Below are positions 1-7,998 of a stretch of 64,000 nucleotides of DNA, one piece after another. The notes under the pieces are model-generated. The model did not search any database. It saw nothing but the letters and a program-made list of their open reading frames with translations, and was not told where the DNA came from. The position numbers were made by a program, and so were the translations under genes. Within the stretch, counting starts at the first letter, position 1; every line of letters begins with the position of its first letter. This DNA comes from JAJDGF01 sp031549325. GTDB lineage: Bacteria; Bacillota; Clostridia; Christensenellales; Aristaeellaceae. The stretch is taken from positions 1 to 64,000 of the forward strand of contig JAVBQA010000048.1 in NCBI GenBank assembly GCA_031549325.1. Direction: 5' to 3'.

Positions 1-1
1 A

Positions 2-994
2 AACGCGGATGACGCGCCGGAAACATACGAGCAGACCAGCCCCGTAGGGCGCAACCTCGACGGCTATCGCATCGGGTTTGACGCGGGCGGCAGTGACCGC
101 AAGGTCTCGGCGGTGGTGGAGGGCGAAGTGGTGTTCTCCGAGGAAGTCGTCTGGCAGCCCACCGTCAATCCCAACCCCGACTACCACTACGAGGGCATCG
201 TGTCCGCGTTCAAAACCGCCGCTGCCCACATGCCGCGCGTGGACGCGATCGGCGTCAGCTCGGCGGGCATCTACGTGAACAACCGCACCATGGTGGCCTC
301 GCTGTTTCGCGGCGTGCCCAAGGATCTGTTCGAACAGAAGATCAAGGACATCTACCTGCGCGCCGCCAGGGAGATCGGCGATGTGCCGGTGGCTGTGGCC
401 AACGACGGCGACGTGTCCGCGCTGGCCGGCGCCATGGGCATGGACGTGAACAACCTGCTGGGCCTTGCGATGGGCACCAGCGAGGCGGGCGGCTTTGTGG
501 ACGAGGACGGCAGCATCACCGGCTGGCTGAACGAGCTGGCCTTTATGCCCATCTCCGCCGACGAGGGCGCAAACCAGGATGAGTGGTCGGGCGACATCGG
601 TTGCGGCCGCGTGTTCTTCAGCCAGGACGGCGTGATCTACCTGTCCGAAACCGCCGGGATCGACCTGTCAAAGGGGACCACCCAGGCTGAGCGCCTCAAG
701 ATCACCCAGGCCCTGATGCAGCAGGACGACCCGCGCGCCCAGGAGGTCTACCGGAACATGGGGTGCTACCTGGGCCACGCCGCGCCGCTGTACGAGGATT
801 TGTACGGCATGGGCTACATCCTGTTGCTTGGGCGCGTGATGTCGGGCAAGGGCGGCGATTTGATCGTTGCCGAGGCCGAGCGCGTGATGAAAGACGAGTA
901 TCCGGACTGCAAGGTCAAGCTGCTGCTGCCCGACGAAAAGACCCGCCGCGTGGGGCAGTCTGTGGCGGCGGCGAGCTTGCCGGAGATCCGGTAG
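2..994 (+). CDS. ROK/ASKHA-fold sugar-kinase-like protein, 5' end outside window
   Basis: The frame is open from base 2, so the true N terminus lies upstream; a GTG at 113 is only an internal codon. GFDAGGSDRK (residues 25-34 of the visible part) fits the phosphate-1 loop of the actin/hexokinase fold, and the later AIGVSSAGI and LGLAMGTSEAGG segments fit the inner strands of ROK-type kinases. The zinc signature CGCGxxGCxE of classical ROK kinases is absent; the nearest stretch reads DIGCGRVFF. About 330 residues are visible, a normal family length. The likely role is phosphorylation of a sugar or amino sugar in the cytoplasm, but the substrate cannot be read and a non-catalytic role is possible. 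Three GC-rich hairpins follow the stop. Confidence 0.7.
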   Translation, partial: NADDAPETYEQTSPVGRNLDGYRIGFDAGGSDRKVSAVVEGEVVFSEEVVWQPTVNPNPDYHYEGIVSAFKTAAAHMPRVDAIGVSSAGIYVNNRTMVASLFRGVPKDLFEQKIKDIYLRAAREIGDVPVAVANDGDVSALAGAMGMDVNNLLGLAMGTSEAGGFVDEDGSITGWLNELAFMPISADEGANQDEWSGDIGCGRVFFSQDGVIYLSETAGIDLSKGTTQAERLKITQALMQQDDPRAQEVYRNMGCYLGHAAPLYEDLYGMGYILLLGRVMSGKGGDLIVAEAERVMKDEYPDCKVKLLLPDEKTRRVGQSVAAASLPEIR

Positions 995-1050
995 GGGAGC
1001 GGTTGGGGCTCCGCCCCAAGCAACGCCAGGGCGCGATGCCCTGAACCCCG

Positions 1051-1077
1051 GATCGGGCGCACATTGTGCGCCCGATC
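1051..1077 (+). terminator. GC-rich hairpin after the ROK-like gene
   Basis: A perfect 12-bp stem (GATCGGGCGCAC with GTGCGCCCGATC) with a 3-nt loop. Two smaller hairpins precede it: TTGGGGC/GCCCCAA near 1004-1020 and AGGGC/GCCCT near 1028-1042. The downstream tail TGTTAT is only weakly T-rich, so termination efficiency is uncertain. Confidence 0.45.
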
Positions 1078-1105
1078 TGTTATAAAGACAGGGGGAGATG
1101 AGCAA

Positions 1106-1546
1106 ATGGAAATCCGGCCGTATGAGCGCGCGGCGCAGTACTGGGAGACCGACCAGATGGGCGTGATCCACCATAGCAACTACATCCGCTGGTTCGAAGA
1201 GGCCCGCGTGCACATCCTGAACGCGGCGGGCCTGCACTACGCCGAGATGGAGCGGGACGGGGTTTTGCTGCCTTTGCTGAGCGCGTCCTGCGACTACATC
1301 AAGCCCACCCGCTTTGGCGATACCGTGCGCATTGAGGCGCGCGTGGCCGACTTCATTAGCACCCACGGCATCCGCTTCGCGGTGAACTATGTGGTGCGGG
1401 ACGCGCGGTCCGGCCAGATCAACGCCACCGGCCAAACCCGCCACTGCTTCACCGACAAGGAATTGCGCATACTGCGCGTCAAGCGCGACCATCCGCAGAT
1501 CTACGGCATGTTTGCCCGGATGGAACGGGAAGGACAAGCCGAATAG
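1106..1546 (+). CDS. Acyl-CoA thioesterase, 4-hydroxybenzoyl-CoA thioesterase/YbgC type (hotdog fold)
   Basis: 146 residues, the usual size of a single hotdog domain. The N-terminal ETDQMGVIHHSNY matches the family signature (Y)xDTDxxGVVYHxxY, whose Asp is the catalytic residue; here the usual D-T-D reads E-T-D and the second Asp is kept. RWFEEAR follows as in YbgC. The ATG at 1106 is chosen because GGGGGAG at 1090-1096 is correctly spaced; an in-frame ATG at 1064 would overlap the upstream hairpin and has no site. It probably hydrolyses short or aromatic acyl-CoA in the cytoplasm. It stands alone between the ROK-like gene and a convergent gene, so its pathway is not indicated. Confidence 0.85.
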   Translation: MEIRPYERAAQYWETDQMGVIHHSNYIRWFEEARVHILNAAGLHYAEMERDGVLLPLLSASCDYIKPTRFGDTVRIEARVADFISTHGIRFAVNYVVRDARSGQINATGQTRHCFTDKELRILRVKRDHPQIYGMFARMEREGQAE

Positions 1547-1604
1547 GGGAGCGGATGACTGATACCACCCTCCGGGGGGATGGGGGTCACAGACCCCGCC
1601 AAAA

Positions 1605-1648
1605 GGAGACGAGCCCTGCGTCATTTCTGAAGCGCAGGGCTCGTCTCC
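1605..1648 (-). terminator. Intrinsic terminator between convergent genes
   Basis: A perfect 16-bp stem (GGAGACGAGCCCTGCG with its complement) and a 12-nt loop. Read on the minus strand the stem is followed by TTTTGG, so it fits best as the terminator of the minus-strand repeat protein that stops at 1662. It may also stop plus-strand read-through from the thioesterase. Confidence 0.75.
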
Positions 1649-1661
1649 TAGCGAAAGGGAT

Positions 1662-4124
1662 TTACTTTGCTGCGGGCGCGTTGCACTTTGTGCAGCGTTT
1701 ATACGCCCGGTTCAGCGCGGTCTCGAGGGTGAGTTTCATCGGGTTCTTCATGCCCGAGCAGCCGGCGGTTCTGTGGTACAGCAGGCCGGTGGGGATCACG
1801 TACACGTAGGTGCGCATCTTGGAGTCCACGCAATCCGGGCAGGGCGCGTAGTCCTTGTTCTTGGCGGTCGCCACCGACGTTTTCTTGACGTTCGACTTGC
1901 CCTTGAGCTTGTCGCAGTTCCTGGTGGCGTGGTAGTATGTGCCGCCCTTGATCAGGAAGCAGGAGATCTTGGAGTCGGCCGACCGGGTGGTGTTGTTGCT
2001 GCTGCCGCTGCTCTTCTTGAAACACACCGGGCAGCGGGTCTTGCCGGTTGCCTTTGCGTAAGCCAGCGTGATCTTCTTCGCGTTCTTGATGCCCTGGCAG
2101 GTCTTGTTCTTGTGGTAGTAGCGCCCGCCGGAGGTGGCATACGCGTAGGTCTTCATGTCGCTGGGCTTGGCCTTGCCGGTGACGCAAACCGGGCAGGCGA
2201 GCTTGCCCTTGCCCTTGGCGGAGACAAGCGTGACCTTGGACGCGTTCTTCATGCCGGAGCAGCCGCTCTTCTTGTGGTAATACCGGTTGGACGTCGTGGT
2301 GTAGTAGTAGGTGGTCTTCATGCAGACCGGGCAGGCGGTTTTGCCGTCCTTCTTGGCGGCGGCCAGCGTCACCTTTTTGGCGCCCTTCATGCCCGAGCAG
2401 TTGTTCTTGGAGTGGTAATACTTGCCCGCGCTGGTGGTGTACACGTAGGTGTTCTGGGTCTTTTTGGCGATGCAAACCGGGCAGGCGGTCTTGCCCTTCT
2501 TCTTGGCGGTGGCCAAGGTGATCTTCTTGGCGCCCTTCATGCCCGAGCAGTCGGACTTCACGTGGTAGTAAGCGCCAGCGTCTGTGGCGTAATACGTGGC
2601 GGCCGAGCTCGAACCCTTCAGGCAAACCGGGCAGGGCTTCTGGCCGCGCTTCTTGGCGGTGGCCAGCGTGATCTTTGCGGCGCCCTTCATGCCCGAGCAG
2701 TTGGACTTCGCGTGGTAATATGTGCCGGATGTCGTGGCATAGTAGGTCTTGCTGTCGCTGGTCTTGGTCGACACACAGATTGGGCAGGGCTTCTGTTTGC
2801 GCGCGGCGGCCTGGGTCTTGGTGACGCGCTGCGCGTCCTTCATGCCCGAGCAGTTTGCCTTGGTGTGGTAGTAGGTTCCGCCCGGATTGGAGTAGTACTT
2901 TATCTCGGCCTTTTTCTTGCCGATGCAGACCGGGCAGGCGGTCTTGCCCTTCGCCTTGGCGTTGGCCTTGGTGGTGCGCTTGGCGTTCTGCATGCCTGAG
3001 CAGTTGCTCTTGGTGTGGTAATACTTGCCGGTGGAGGTCATCCACAGGTTGCCGATGCAAATCGGACAGGGATCCTTGCCTTCCCTGACGGCCTGCGCCT
3101 TGGTGTAGGCCACCGCGCCCTTCATGCCGGAGCAGGTCTTGTTCACATGGTAGTTCTTGCCGGTTCTGGTGGCCCAGTACTTCGCCTTGCCCTGCTGCTG
3201 GCCCGCTTCAGCGTAGCACACGGGGCAGGGCTGCTGCCCGCGCCCCTGCGCCACGGCCAGCGTCACGCTGGTCACCGGGGTGTTGGCCGGGATGTTCGTG
3301 CATTTTTCAATCCTGTGATAGTAAGAGCCGGTGGCCGTGGAGTAGACGTTTTGAGGGGCGGCGGGGGTGTTCCCCGTGTTCCCGGTGTCGCCCGTGTTCC
3401 CCGAGTTGCCGGTATTCCCGGTGTTCCCCGTGTTGCCATTGTTGCTGGGCGGCAGGGAGGTGTTCGGAATCTGGCTCTCGGTGCCCGTGCCGCCGGGCAG
3501 CGTGGCCTCGGGGCTGGGCGTGGTGGCGGGCAGCGTGACCTGCGGTACCGTGCCCAGGTTGAAGTTGGTGGTCTGGTCCGTGCCCGCGCCGCTGTGGAAC
3601 ATCGCTGAGAACAGCCACACCAGCATGAGGATGAACCAGATTGCCGAGACGGCCGAAACCGCCGCCCTGACCAGAATGTCAAAGCGGTTGCGCTTCCAAA
3701 GGATCCAGATGCCCAGCGGGGGCAGCAACACCAGCAGCGCGTACATCACCCAGTCGTTCTGATATAGGAAATCGTACTTGCCCGAGTAAGGCTCGCCTTC
3801 CTCTGGTTCGCCGTACTCGCCATACTCGCCGCGCTCGGCGTCATAGTTCTGGTTGCCGCCGTAATACCGGTTGTCGTATTGGTCGTCATACTGTCCGTCA
3901 TATTGGCCGTATTGCGAGCCGTAGGCTTCCTGCTGGCCGTAATAGCCCTGGCCCTGGCCGCTCGCGTATCCGCCCGAAGCGTCGGCGGCGTCAGCAGCCT
4001 GAGAAACGCCATCGCCCGGCTGATTCCTCTCGAAAGACAGCCGGTGGATGTCGCCATCCCCCCACTTGTACGCAATGCCGCGCTTGGAGAAATGCAGTTT
4101 TAGCTTGCCGAACTGCTTTGTCAT
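1662..4124 (-). CDS. Membrane-anchored protein with eleven tandem Cys/His (YYH...C...CPxC) repeats
   Basis: 820 residues. Residues 1-115 are hydrophilic and rich in Gly, Tyr, Gln and Glu. Two hydrophobic segments follow (about 126-143 and 152-174), then a Pro/Thr/Gly linker containing collagen-like GNT triplets. From about residue 260 to the end I count eleven repeats of 45-50 residues. Each carries a short tyrosine-rich strand, a Gly-x-x-YH, a Cys 5 residues later (usually CSGMK), and near its end a C-P-x-C pair after a Lys/Ala-rich helix. The repeat resembles the small tYHxxxC...CxxC motif found at the C terminus of some Firmicute nucleases and ComEC-like proteins; each unit offers one His and three Cys, as in a small zinc site. 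No enzyme domain is seen. The start has AAGGTGGG upstream. Function unknown. Confidence 0.8.
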   Translation of the reverse strand: MTKQFGKLKLHFSKRGIAYKWGDGDIHRLSFERNQPGDGVSQAADAADASGGYASGQGQGYYGQQEAYGSQYGQYDGQYDDQYDNRYYGGNQNYDAERGEYGEYGEPEEGEPYSGKYDFLYQNDWVMYALLVLLPPLGIWILWKRNRFDILVRAAVSAVSAIWFILMLVWLFSAMFHSGAGTDQTTNFNLGTVPQVTLPATTPSPEATLPGGTGTESQIPNTSLPPSNNGNTGNTGNTGNSGNTGDTGNTGNTPAAPQNVYSTATGSYYHRIEKCTNIPANTPVTSVTLAVAQGRGQQPCPVCYAEAGQQQGKAKYWATRTGKNYHVNKTCSGMKGAVAYTKAQAVREGKDPCPICIGNLWMTSTGKYYHTKSNCSGMQNAKRTTKANAKAKGKTACPVCIGKKKAEIKYYSNPGGTYYHTKANCSGMKDAQRVTKTQAAARKQKPCPICVSTKTSDSKTYYATTSGTYYHAKSNCSGMKGAAKITLATAKKRGQKPCPVCLKGSSSAATYYATDAGAYYHVKSDCSGMKGAKKITLATAKKKGKTACPVCIAKKTQNTYVYTTSAGKYYHSKNNCSGMKGAKKVTLAAAKKDGKTACPVCMKTTYYYTTTSNRYYHKKSGCSGMKNASKVTLVSAKGKGKLACPVCVTGKAKPSDMKTYAYATSGGRYYHKNKTCQGIKNAKKITLAYAKATGKTRCPVCFKKSSGSSNNTTRSADSKISCFLIKGGTYYHATRNCDKLKGKSNVKKTSVATAKNKDYAPCPDCVDSKMRTYVYVIPTGLLYHRTAGCSGMKNPMKLTLETALNRAYKRCTKCNAPAAK

Positions 4125-4475
4125 TTTTTACCCACCTTCGCTAAGAGACTACCGGAAATCCCAGTAATTACCATATTATTTGAGCACATGATTAGGGTAT
4201 TCTTGAATAATTGTACACCATAGTGTTACTGAAGTCAATACGTTTAAGACGAGAATCGGATGATAATGTTTCGAAAATGCCATAAATTAACACCAAATTG
4301 TAATATAAATGAAATATTTTACAGTTCTTTGCCATTGAGGACAGGGAATGGTATACTGCTGGGTAACCGACGGTGAAATCGACGCCCGGTGGCAGGCCCT
4401 CTGGCCTGTGGTCGCTTGGGCGGGCTAAACGGGGCTCTTTTCGCATAGACTCCCATGGACAAAGGAGGGAGACGC
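4125..4475. other. AT-rich intergenic region with a plus-strand promoter and possible structured leader
   Basis: The divergent gap between the repeat protein and the LysM-like gene. Bases about 4140-4330 are far more AT-rich than the surroundings and must hold the minus-strand promoter, though I cannot fix its boxes. The plus-strand promoter at 4329-4357 would give a leader of about 110 nt. That leader contains a CAGGCC/GGCCTG hairpin nested between GCCC and GGGC. It does not match any riboswitch class I can recall. Confidence 0.5.
4329..4357 (+). promoter_or_regulatory. Vegetative-type promoter for the LysM-like/mutY operon
   Basis: TTGCCA (4329-4334), a 17-bp spacer and TATACT (4352-4357) preceded by TGG, an extended -10. 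Placement is ideal for the genes starting at 4476 and 4696. Confidence 0.7.
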
Positions 4476-4742
4476 ATGCGAACGGACCGCGTTGAGGATG
4501 GAGAGACCCTGGCCATGCTGGCCGCGAGACTGGGCGTGCCGGACTGCATGCTGCTGCGGGCCAACCGCGTGTTCAGCCCCGCCTGGCTGCTGCCCGGGCG
4601 CGAGATCAGCGTGCCCGAAGGCGCGTTTTGCCTGACGGACGACTTTGTGTGCCCGGTGGCGGCGATGATGATGCCCGCCCGGGAGAAAGGGCGAGATGAT
4701 ACAACCGATGATGCTCCGTCAGGAGGTGCTGCGCTGGTATGA
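4476..4742 (+). CDS. Small LysM-like domain protein
   Basis: 88 residues. VEDGETLAMLAARLGV followed by LLRANR and LLPGREISVP has the pattern of a LysM peptidoglycan-binding module (GDTL..IA..., NxL..G..L.VP). There is no signal peptide or membrane segment, so either a cytosolic use of the fold or export by another route is needed. AAAGGAGGG at 4461-4469 selects the ATG at 4476 over the ATG at 4455. Its 3' end overlaps mutY by 47 bases in another frame, which implies one transcript and possibly translational coupling. The C-terminal part after about residue 55 has no recognisable fold. Confidence 0.6.
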   Translation: MRTDRVEDGETLAMLAARLGVPDCMLLRANRVFSPAWLLPGREISVPEGAFCLTDDFVCPVAAMMMPAREKGRDDTTDDAPSGGAALV

Positions 4743-5739
4743 CGCGCGCGTGCGGCCGCTGCCCTGGCGCGGCCAAACAGATCCCTATAAAATCTGGATC
4801 AGCGAGATCATGCTGCAGCAGACCCGCGCCGAGGCGGTGATTCCGTACTACGAGGCGTTCGTGCGCGATTATCCGTGCGTGCGCGCGCTGGCCGAGGCCG
4901 ACTTGCAGGATGTGCTCAAGCACTGGGAGGGGCTTGGGTACTATTCGCGCGCCCGCAACCTGCACAGTGCCGCTGCTCTTGTGACGAACCAGATGAGCTG
5001 CGAGTTCCCAAAGGAAGCAATTGGATTGCGCCGCTTGGCCGGCGTGGGGGAATATACCGCCGGCATGATCGCCTCGATCGCGTATGGCGAGGCCGCGCCC
5101 GCCATCGACGGCAACCAGATCCGCGTGCTCAGCCGCATCTTTTGGGTGGACGAGCCCGCGCGGACGGCATCGGGCATGGGGCGCATCCGGGAGCACGCCC
5201 GGGCGCTGCTGGATCCGCTGCGCCCCGGCGACTTCAACCAGGCGCTGATGGACATCGGAAGCTCGCTGTGCAAGCCGAAGAACCCGCGCTGCGAGGATTG
5301 CCCGGCGGCGGCGTGGTGCGAGGCGCGCAGGCGCGGCGAGCGGGAGCGCCTGCCCATCTTGCCCGAAAAGGCGCAAAAGCGGGTGGAGCGGCGGGGCGTG
5401 GCGGTGGTGATCGCGGACGGGCGCGCGCTGGTGTGCCGGCGGGACGGTAAGCTGCTGGGCGGGCTGTGGCAGTTCCCGAATTTTCTGAACGCGGACAGCC
5501 AGGGCGCGATCCTGGCGTGCGCCCGGGAGCTGGGTCTGGACGCGAAATGCGTAAAAAGGCTGGACGAGGTGGAGCACGTGTTCACCCATCTGATCTGGAA
5601 GCAAGCCGGATTTTTGCTGCGCGCCGGGCGGTTGGATGTTGAGGGGTACCGCTGGGCGGACAAGCTGGAGCTGGCCGCGCTGCCCATGCCCACCGCCATG
5701 GCGCGCTACCGCCAGCAGGCGCTGGAGGCGATGGAATGA
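4696..5739 (+). CDS. mutY: A/G-specific adenine DNA glycosylase MutY
   Basis: 347 residues, typical length. It removes adenine mispaired with 8-oxoguanine or guanine in base-excision repair. The HhH-GPD glycosylase domain occupies roughly residues 10-190. EIMLQQTR holds the catalytic Glu, the helix-hairpin-helix LAGVGEYTAGMI follows, and ALMDIGSSLC contains the conserved Asp. The 4Fe-4S loop C-x6-C-x2-C-x5-C is complete (CKPKNPRCEDCPAAAWC). The C-terminal 120 residues fit the NUDIX-like domain that senses 8-oxoG (LLGGLWQFPNF). The first ATG is used; an ATG at 4708 is also possible. The last four bases overlap the next gene (ATGA). Confidence 0.95.
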   Translation: MIQPMMLRQEVLRWYDARVRPLPWRGQTDPYKIWISEIMLQQTRAEAVIPYYEAFVRDYPCVRALAEADLQDVLKHWEGLGYYSRARNLHSAAALVTNQMSCEFPKEAIGLRRLAGVGEYTAGMIASIAYGEAAPAIDGNQIRVLSRIFWVDEPARTASGMGRIREHARALLDPLRPGDFNQALMDIGSSLCKPKNPRCEDCPAAAWCEARRRGERERLPILPEKAQKRVERRGVAVVIADGRALVCRRDGKLLGGLWQFPNFLNADSQGAILACARELGLDAKCVKRLDEVEHVFTHLIWKQAGFLLRAGRLDVEGYRWADKLELAALPMPTAMARYRQQALEAME

Positions 5740-7286
5740 AGACGACCTTGGTCGCGCTGAACGCGCAGTTTATGCACACCAACCTGGCCATCCGCCAGCT
5801 ACTGCCCACGCTTTCCGGCTTCGATGTGCGGTTTTACGAGGGCTACATCAACCTGCCCTACCGGAAGATTCTGCAGGACGTCGCCCAGGGCGAGCCCGAC
5901 GTGATCGGATTTTCGTGCTACATCTGGAACATCCATCTGGTGCTGCGGCTGTGCCGCGCGCTGCGGCTGGCGCTGCCCCGCGCCGTGATCGTGCTGGGCG
6001 GGCCGGAGGTGGCCGCCCGGGGCGAAGACGTGCCCGAGGCCGACTATGTGCTTGGCGGCGAGGGCGAGCTGAGCTTGGCGCCGCTGCTCGGAGCGCTCAA
6101 GCGGGGTGAACGACCGGAGGCGCCGCAGATGCCCGGCCCGCTGCCCGTTTCCCGCTGGACCGATCCCTACGCGGGCGGCGTCGCCGGGCTTGAGAACCGC
6201 ATCCTCTATACCGAAACCTCGCGCGGGTGCCCGTTTGGCTGCAAGTTCTGCCTGTCGGCGGGGGAGTCCGTGCGGGCGCTGCCCGCCGAAGAGGCCGTCC
6301 GGCGGCTGACCGCCCTGGCCGACGGCGGCGCAAAGCTGATCAAGCTGGTGGACCGGACGTTTAACTTTGACAAGCGGCGGGCAAACCAAATCTGGGCGGC
6401 GCTGATCAGCCACGCGGACCGCACCGGATATCGCGGAACATACCACTTCGAGATCGGCGCGCAGCTGATCGACGGCGCGGCGCTGGCCGTGCTGGAGCGC
6501 GCGCCCGAGGGGCTGTTTCAGTTCGAGGTGGGCATCCAGTCCACCGATTCGGGCGTGCTCAAAGCGGTGGGGCGAACCGCCGCGTTTGGGGAAATCGCGG
6601 ACGCCGTGCGCCGCATCCGGGCGCTTCGGAACATCCACCTGCATGTGGACCTGATCGCCGGATTGCCTGGCGAGGACATGGCGAAATTCGAGCGGTCGTT
6701 CGACGAAGTGTACGCGCTGGGCGCCGAACAGCTGCAGCTGGGCTTCCTGAAGCTGCTGCATGGGAGCGCGCTTCGGGCGGAGGCCGGGGCGCTCGGGATC
6801 GTGTTCGATCCGGACGCGCCCTACGAGGTGCTGCGCACGCGGGAGATGAGCTTTTTCGAGCTGTGTTTTCTGAAGGACGTGGAGCAGGCGCTGGATTGGT
6901 ACGGCGCGCGCTACCCCGCCAGCCTGCGCTGGCTGCTGCTGACCCGCCGGCCGTTTGCGCTGTTTTCGGAGCTGGCGCGAAACCTGCGCCAGAGCGGCGT
7001 GCTGGCGCAGGAGCGGGGCGAAAAGGCCCGCGCCCAGGCGCTGCTTTCCGCGTTTGACTCGCCTGCGCTGCGCCAGCTGATCCGGCACGACCTGCTGACG
7101 CTCGGGCGGCGGCGCGATCTGCCGGATGCGCTTTGCTTCCAGGAGACCGACGAGCAGCGCGCCCTGCTGCGCCAGCGGTTCCACCCGGTGCGCGGCCAAT
7201 GCGCTTTCGAGTACGACTTTGACGTGCAGGCGTTCGCCGAAACCGGCGTCGTCCAAATGAAGGCCGCGCTGGTGATCTACAGTTAG
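5736..7286 (+). CDS. B12-binding-domain radical SAM protein (DUF4080 type)
   Basis: 516 residues. The N-terminal third is a Rossmann-like B12-binding module: VALNAQFMHTNLAIRQL, then DVIGFSCYIWN and VIVLGGPEV. The radical SAM domain begins with TETSRGCPFGCKFC, the CxxxCxxC cluster motif, near residue 160, and contains FEIGAQLID and LHVDLIAGLPGED. The last 150 residues match the DUF4080 C-terminal region in general character. The family performs unidentified radical chemistry; a canonical DxHxxG corrinoid-ligand motif is not obvious in the B12 domain, which is usual for this group. It starts four bases inside mutY, so the two are co-translated. Confidence 0.85.
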   Translation: MKTTLVALNAQFMHTNLAIRQLLPTLSGFDVRFYEGYINLPYRKILQDVAQGEPDVIGFSCYIWNIHLVLRLCRALRLALPRAVIVLGGPEVAARGEDVPEADYVLGGEGELSLAPLLGALKRGERPEAPQMPGPLPVSRWTDPYAGGVAGLENRILYTETSRGCPFGCKFCLSAGESVRALPAEEAVRRLTALADGGAKLIKLVDRTFNFDKRRANQIWAALISHADRTGYRGTYHFEIGAQLIDGAALAVLERAPEGLFQFEVGIQSTDSGVLKAVGRTAAFGEIADAVRRIRALRNIHLHVDLIAGLPGEDMAKFERSFDEVYALGAEQLQLGFLKLLHGSALRAEAGALGIVFDPDAPYEVLRTREMSFFELCFLKDVEQALDWYGARYPASLRWLLLTRRPFALFSELARNLRQSGVLAQERGEKARAQALLSAFDSPALRQLIRHDLLTLGRRRDLPDALCFQETDEQRALLRQRFHPVRGQCAFEYDFDVQAFAETGVVQMKAALVIYS

Positions 7287-7329
7287 GGCGGCTTTGCGCG
7301 CTGCCTTTTCTTCATTTGCTCCATAGTCT

Positions 7330-7358
7330 CATAATTTCCAATTCGCCTGCCCATAATA
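7330..7358 (+). promoter_or_regulatory. Sigma-G/sigma-F-like promoter of the spoVA operon
   Basis: CATAA (7330-7334) and CATAATA (7352-7358) are separated by 17 bp, resembling the forespore consensus GHATA-N17-CATNHTA. The position upstream of the spoVA cluster agrees with known sigma-G control of spoVA in other spore formers. Assigned by eye. Confidence 0.5.
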
Positions 7359-7384
7359 ACCGTGCATAGGGGAGGCGATTTTTC

Positions 7385-7543
7385 ATGCAAAGAAAACCCG
7401 TGGAACTGAGTGGGCTCAGGCTGCTCCTCTGGGGCGCGATTTTGTTGTTGATGATCGGCGTGGCGGCCCTGCTGCGCGGGTATGGCGAGCCGGGCCCGGA
7501 ATACAAAGACGCGGTGCTGGTGACGGCAGGTGATGTGCTGTGA
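7385..7543 (+). CDS. Small single-pass membrane protein leading the spoVA operon
   Basis: 52 residues, with one hydrophobic helix (LRLLLWGAILLLMIGVAALL, about residues 11-30) after a short basic N terminus and a hydrophilic C-terminal tail ending VLVTAGDVL. GGGGAGG at 7369-7375 is nine bases from the ATG. Its stop overlaps the GTG start of spoVAC by four bases (GTGA), so it is almost certainly translated with the operon. I do not recognise a family. Position and promoter suggest a forespore membrane protein linked to the SpoVA channel. Confidence 0.7.
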   Translation: MQRKPVELSGLRLLLWGAILLLMIGVAALLRGYGEPGPEYKDAVLVTAGDVL

Positions 7544-7998
7544 GTGAGCAAGCCAAAATCAAGCGGTATCAAGAGCTGGTCGCGCGCATCACGCCCAAGA
7601 GCCGCATCGCGGTGAACTGCGCGCGCAGCTTCTGGGTGGGCGGGGTGATCTGCGTGATCGGCCAGCTGATCAGCATCTTCGGCGAGCGCGCGCTGAAGCT
7701 GAACCTGCTGCAGACGGCGGCGTTCACGCCCGTCGTGCTCGTGTTTCTGGGCACGACGCTGACCGGCATCGGCGTGTACGACCGCATCGGGCGCTACGCC
7801 GGAGCGGGATCCATCGTGCCCATCACCGGCTTTGCCAACTCGGTGGCCGCCCCGGCGATCGAGTTCCGGCGGGAGGGCATGGTGATGGGGCTGGGGGCGC
7901 GGCTGTTTCAGCTGGCCGGGCCGGTGTTGACCTATGGGATCACCAGCTCGGTGCTGGTGGGGCTGATCTACTGGGTGATCGGCAGGTGGTTTTCGTGA
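7540..7998 (+). CDS. spoVAC: Stage V sporulation protein AC
   Basis: 152 residues, the family length. SpoVAC is an inner-membrane component of the channel that moves Ca-dipicolinic acid into the forespore and out again at germination. Several hydrophobic helices are visible (GGVICVIGQLISIF, FTPVVLVFLGTTLTGIGVYD, SSVLVGLIYWVIG) and the family segment GRYAGAGSIVPITGFANSV is intact. The start is GTG at 7540, overlapping the stop of the small upstream gene; the stop overlaps the GTG of spoVAD, so all are coupled. Confidence 0.95.
   Translation: MSEQAKIKRYQELVARITPKSRIAVNCARSFWVGGVICVIGQLISIFGERALKLNLLQTAAFTPVVLVFLGTTLTGIGVYDRIGRYAGAGSIVPITGFANSVAAPAIEFRREGMVMGLGARLFQLAGPVLTYGITSSVLVGLIYWVIGRWFS

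Noticed and set aside
113..994. GTG at 113 as the start of the ROK-like gene
   Set aside because: The essential phosphate-binding GFDAGGSDRK lies upstream of it in the same open frame, so the gene begins before the window.
1940..3340. CRISPR-like regular repetition
   Set aside because: The period is about 145 bp, in frame, and encodes the Cys/His protein repeats; there are no short identical repeats with unique spacers. No CRISPR array was seen elsewhere.
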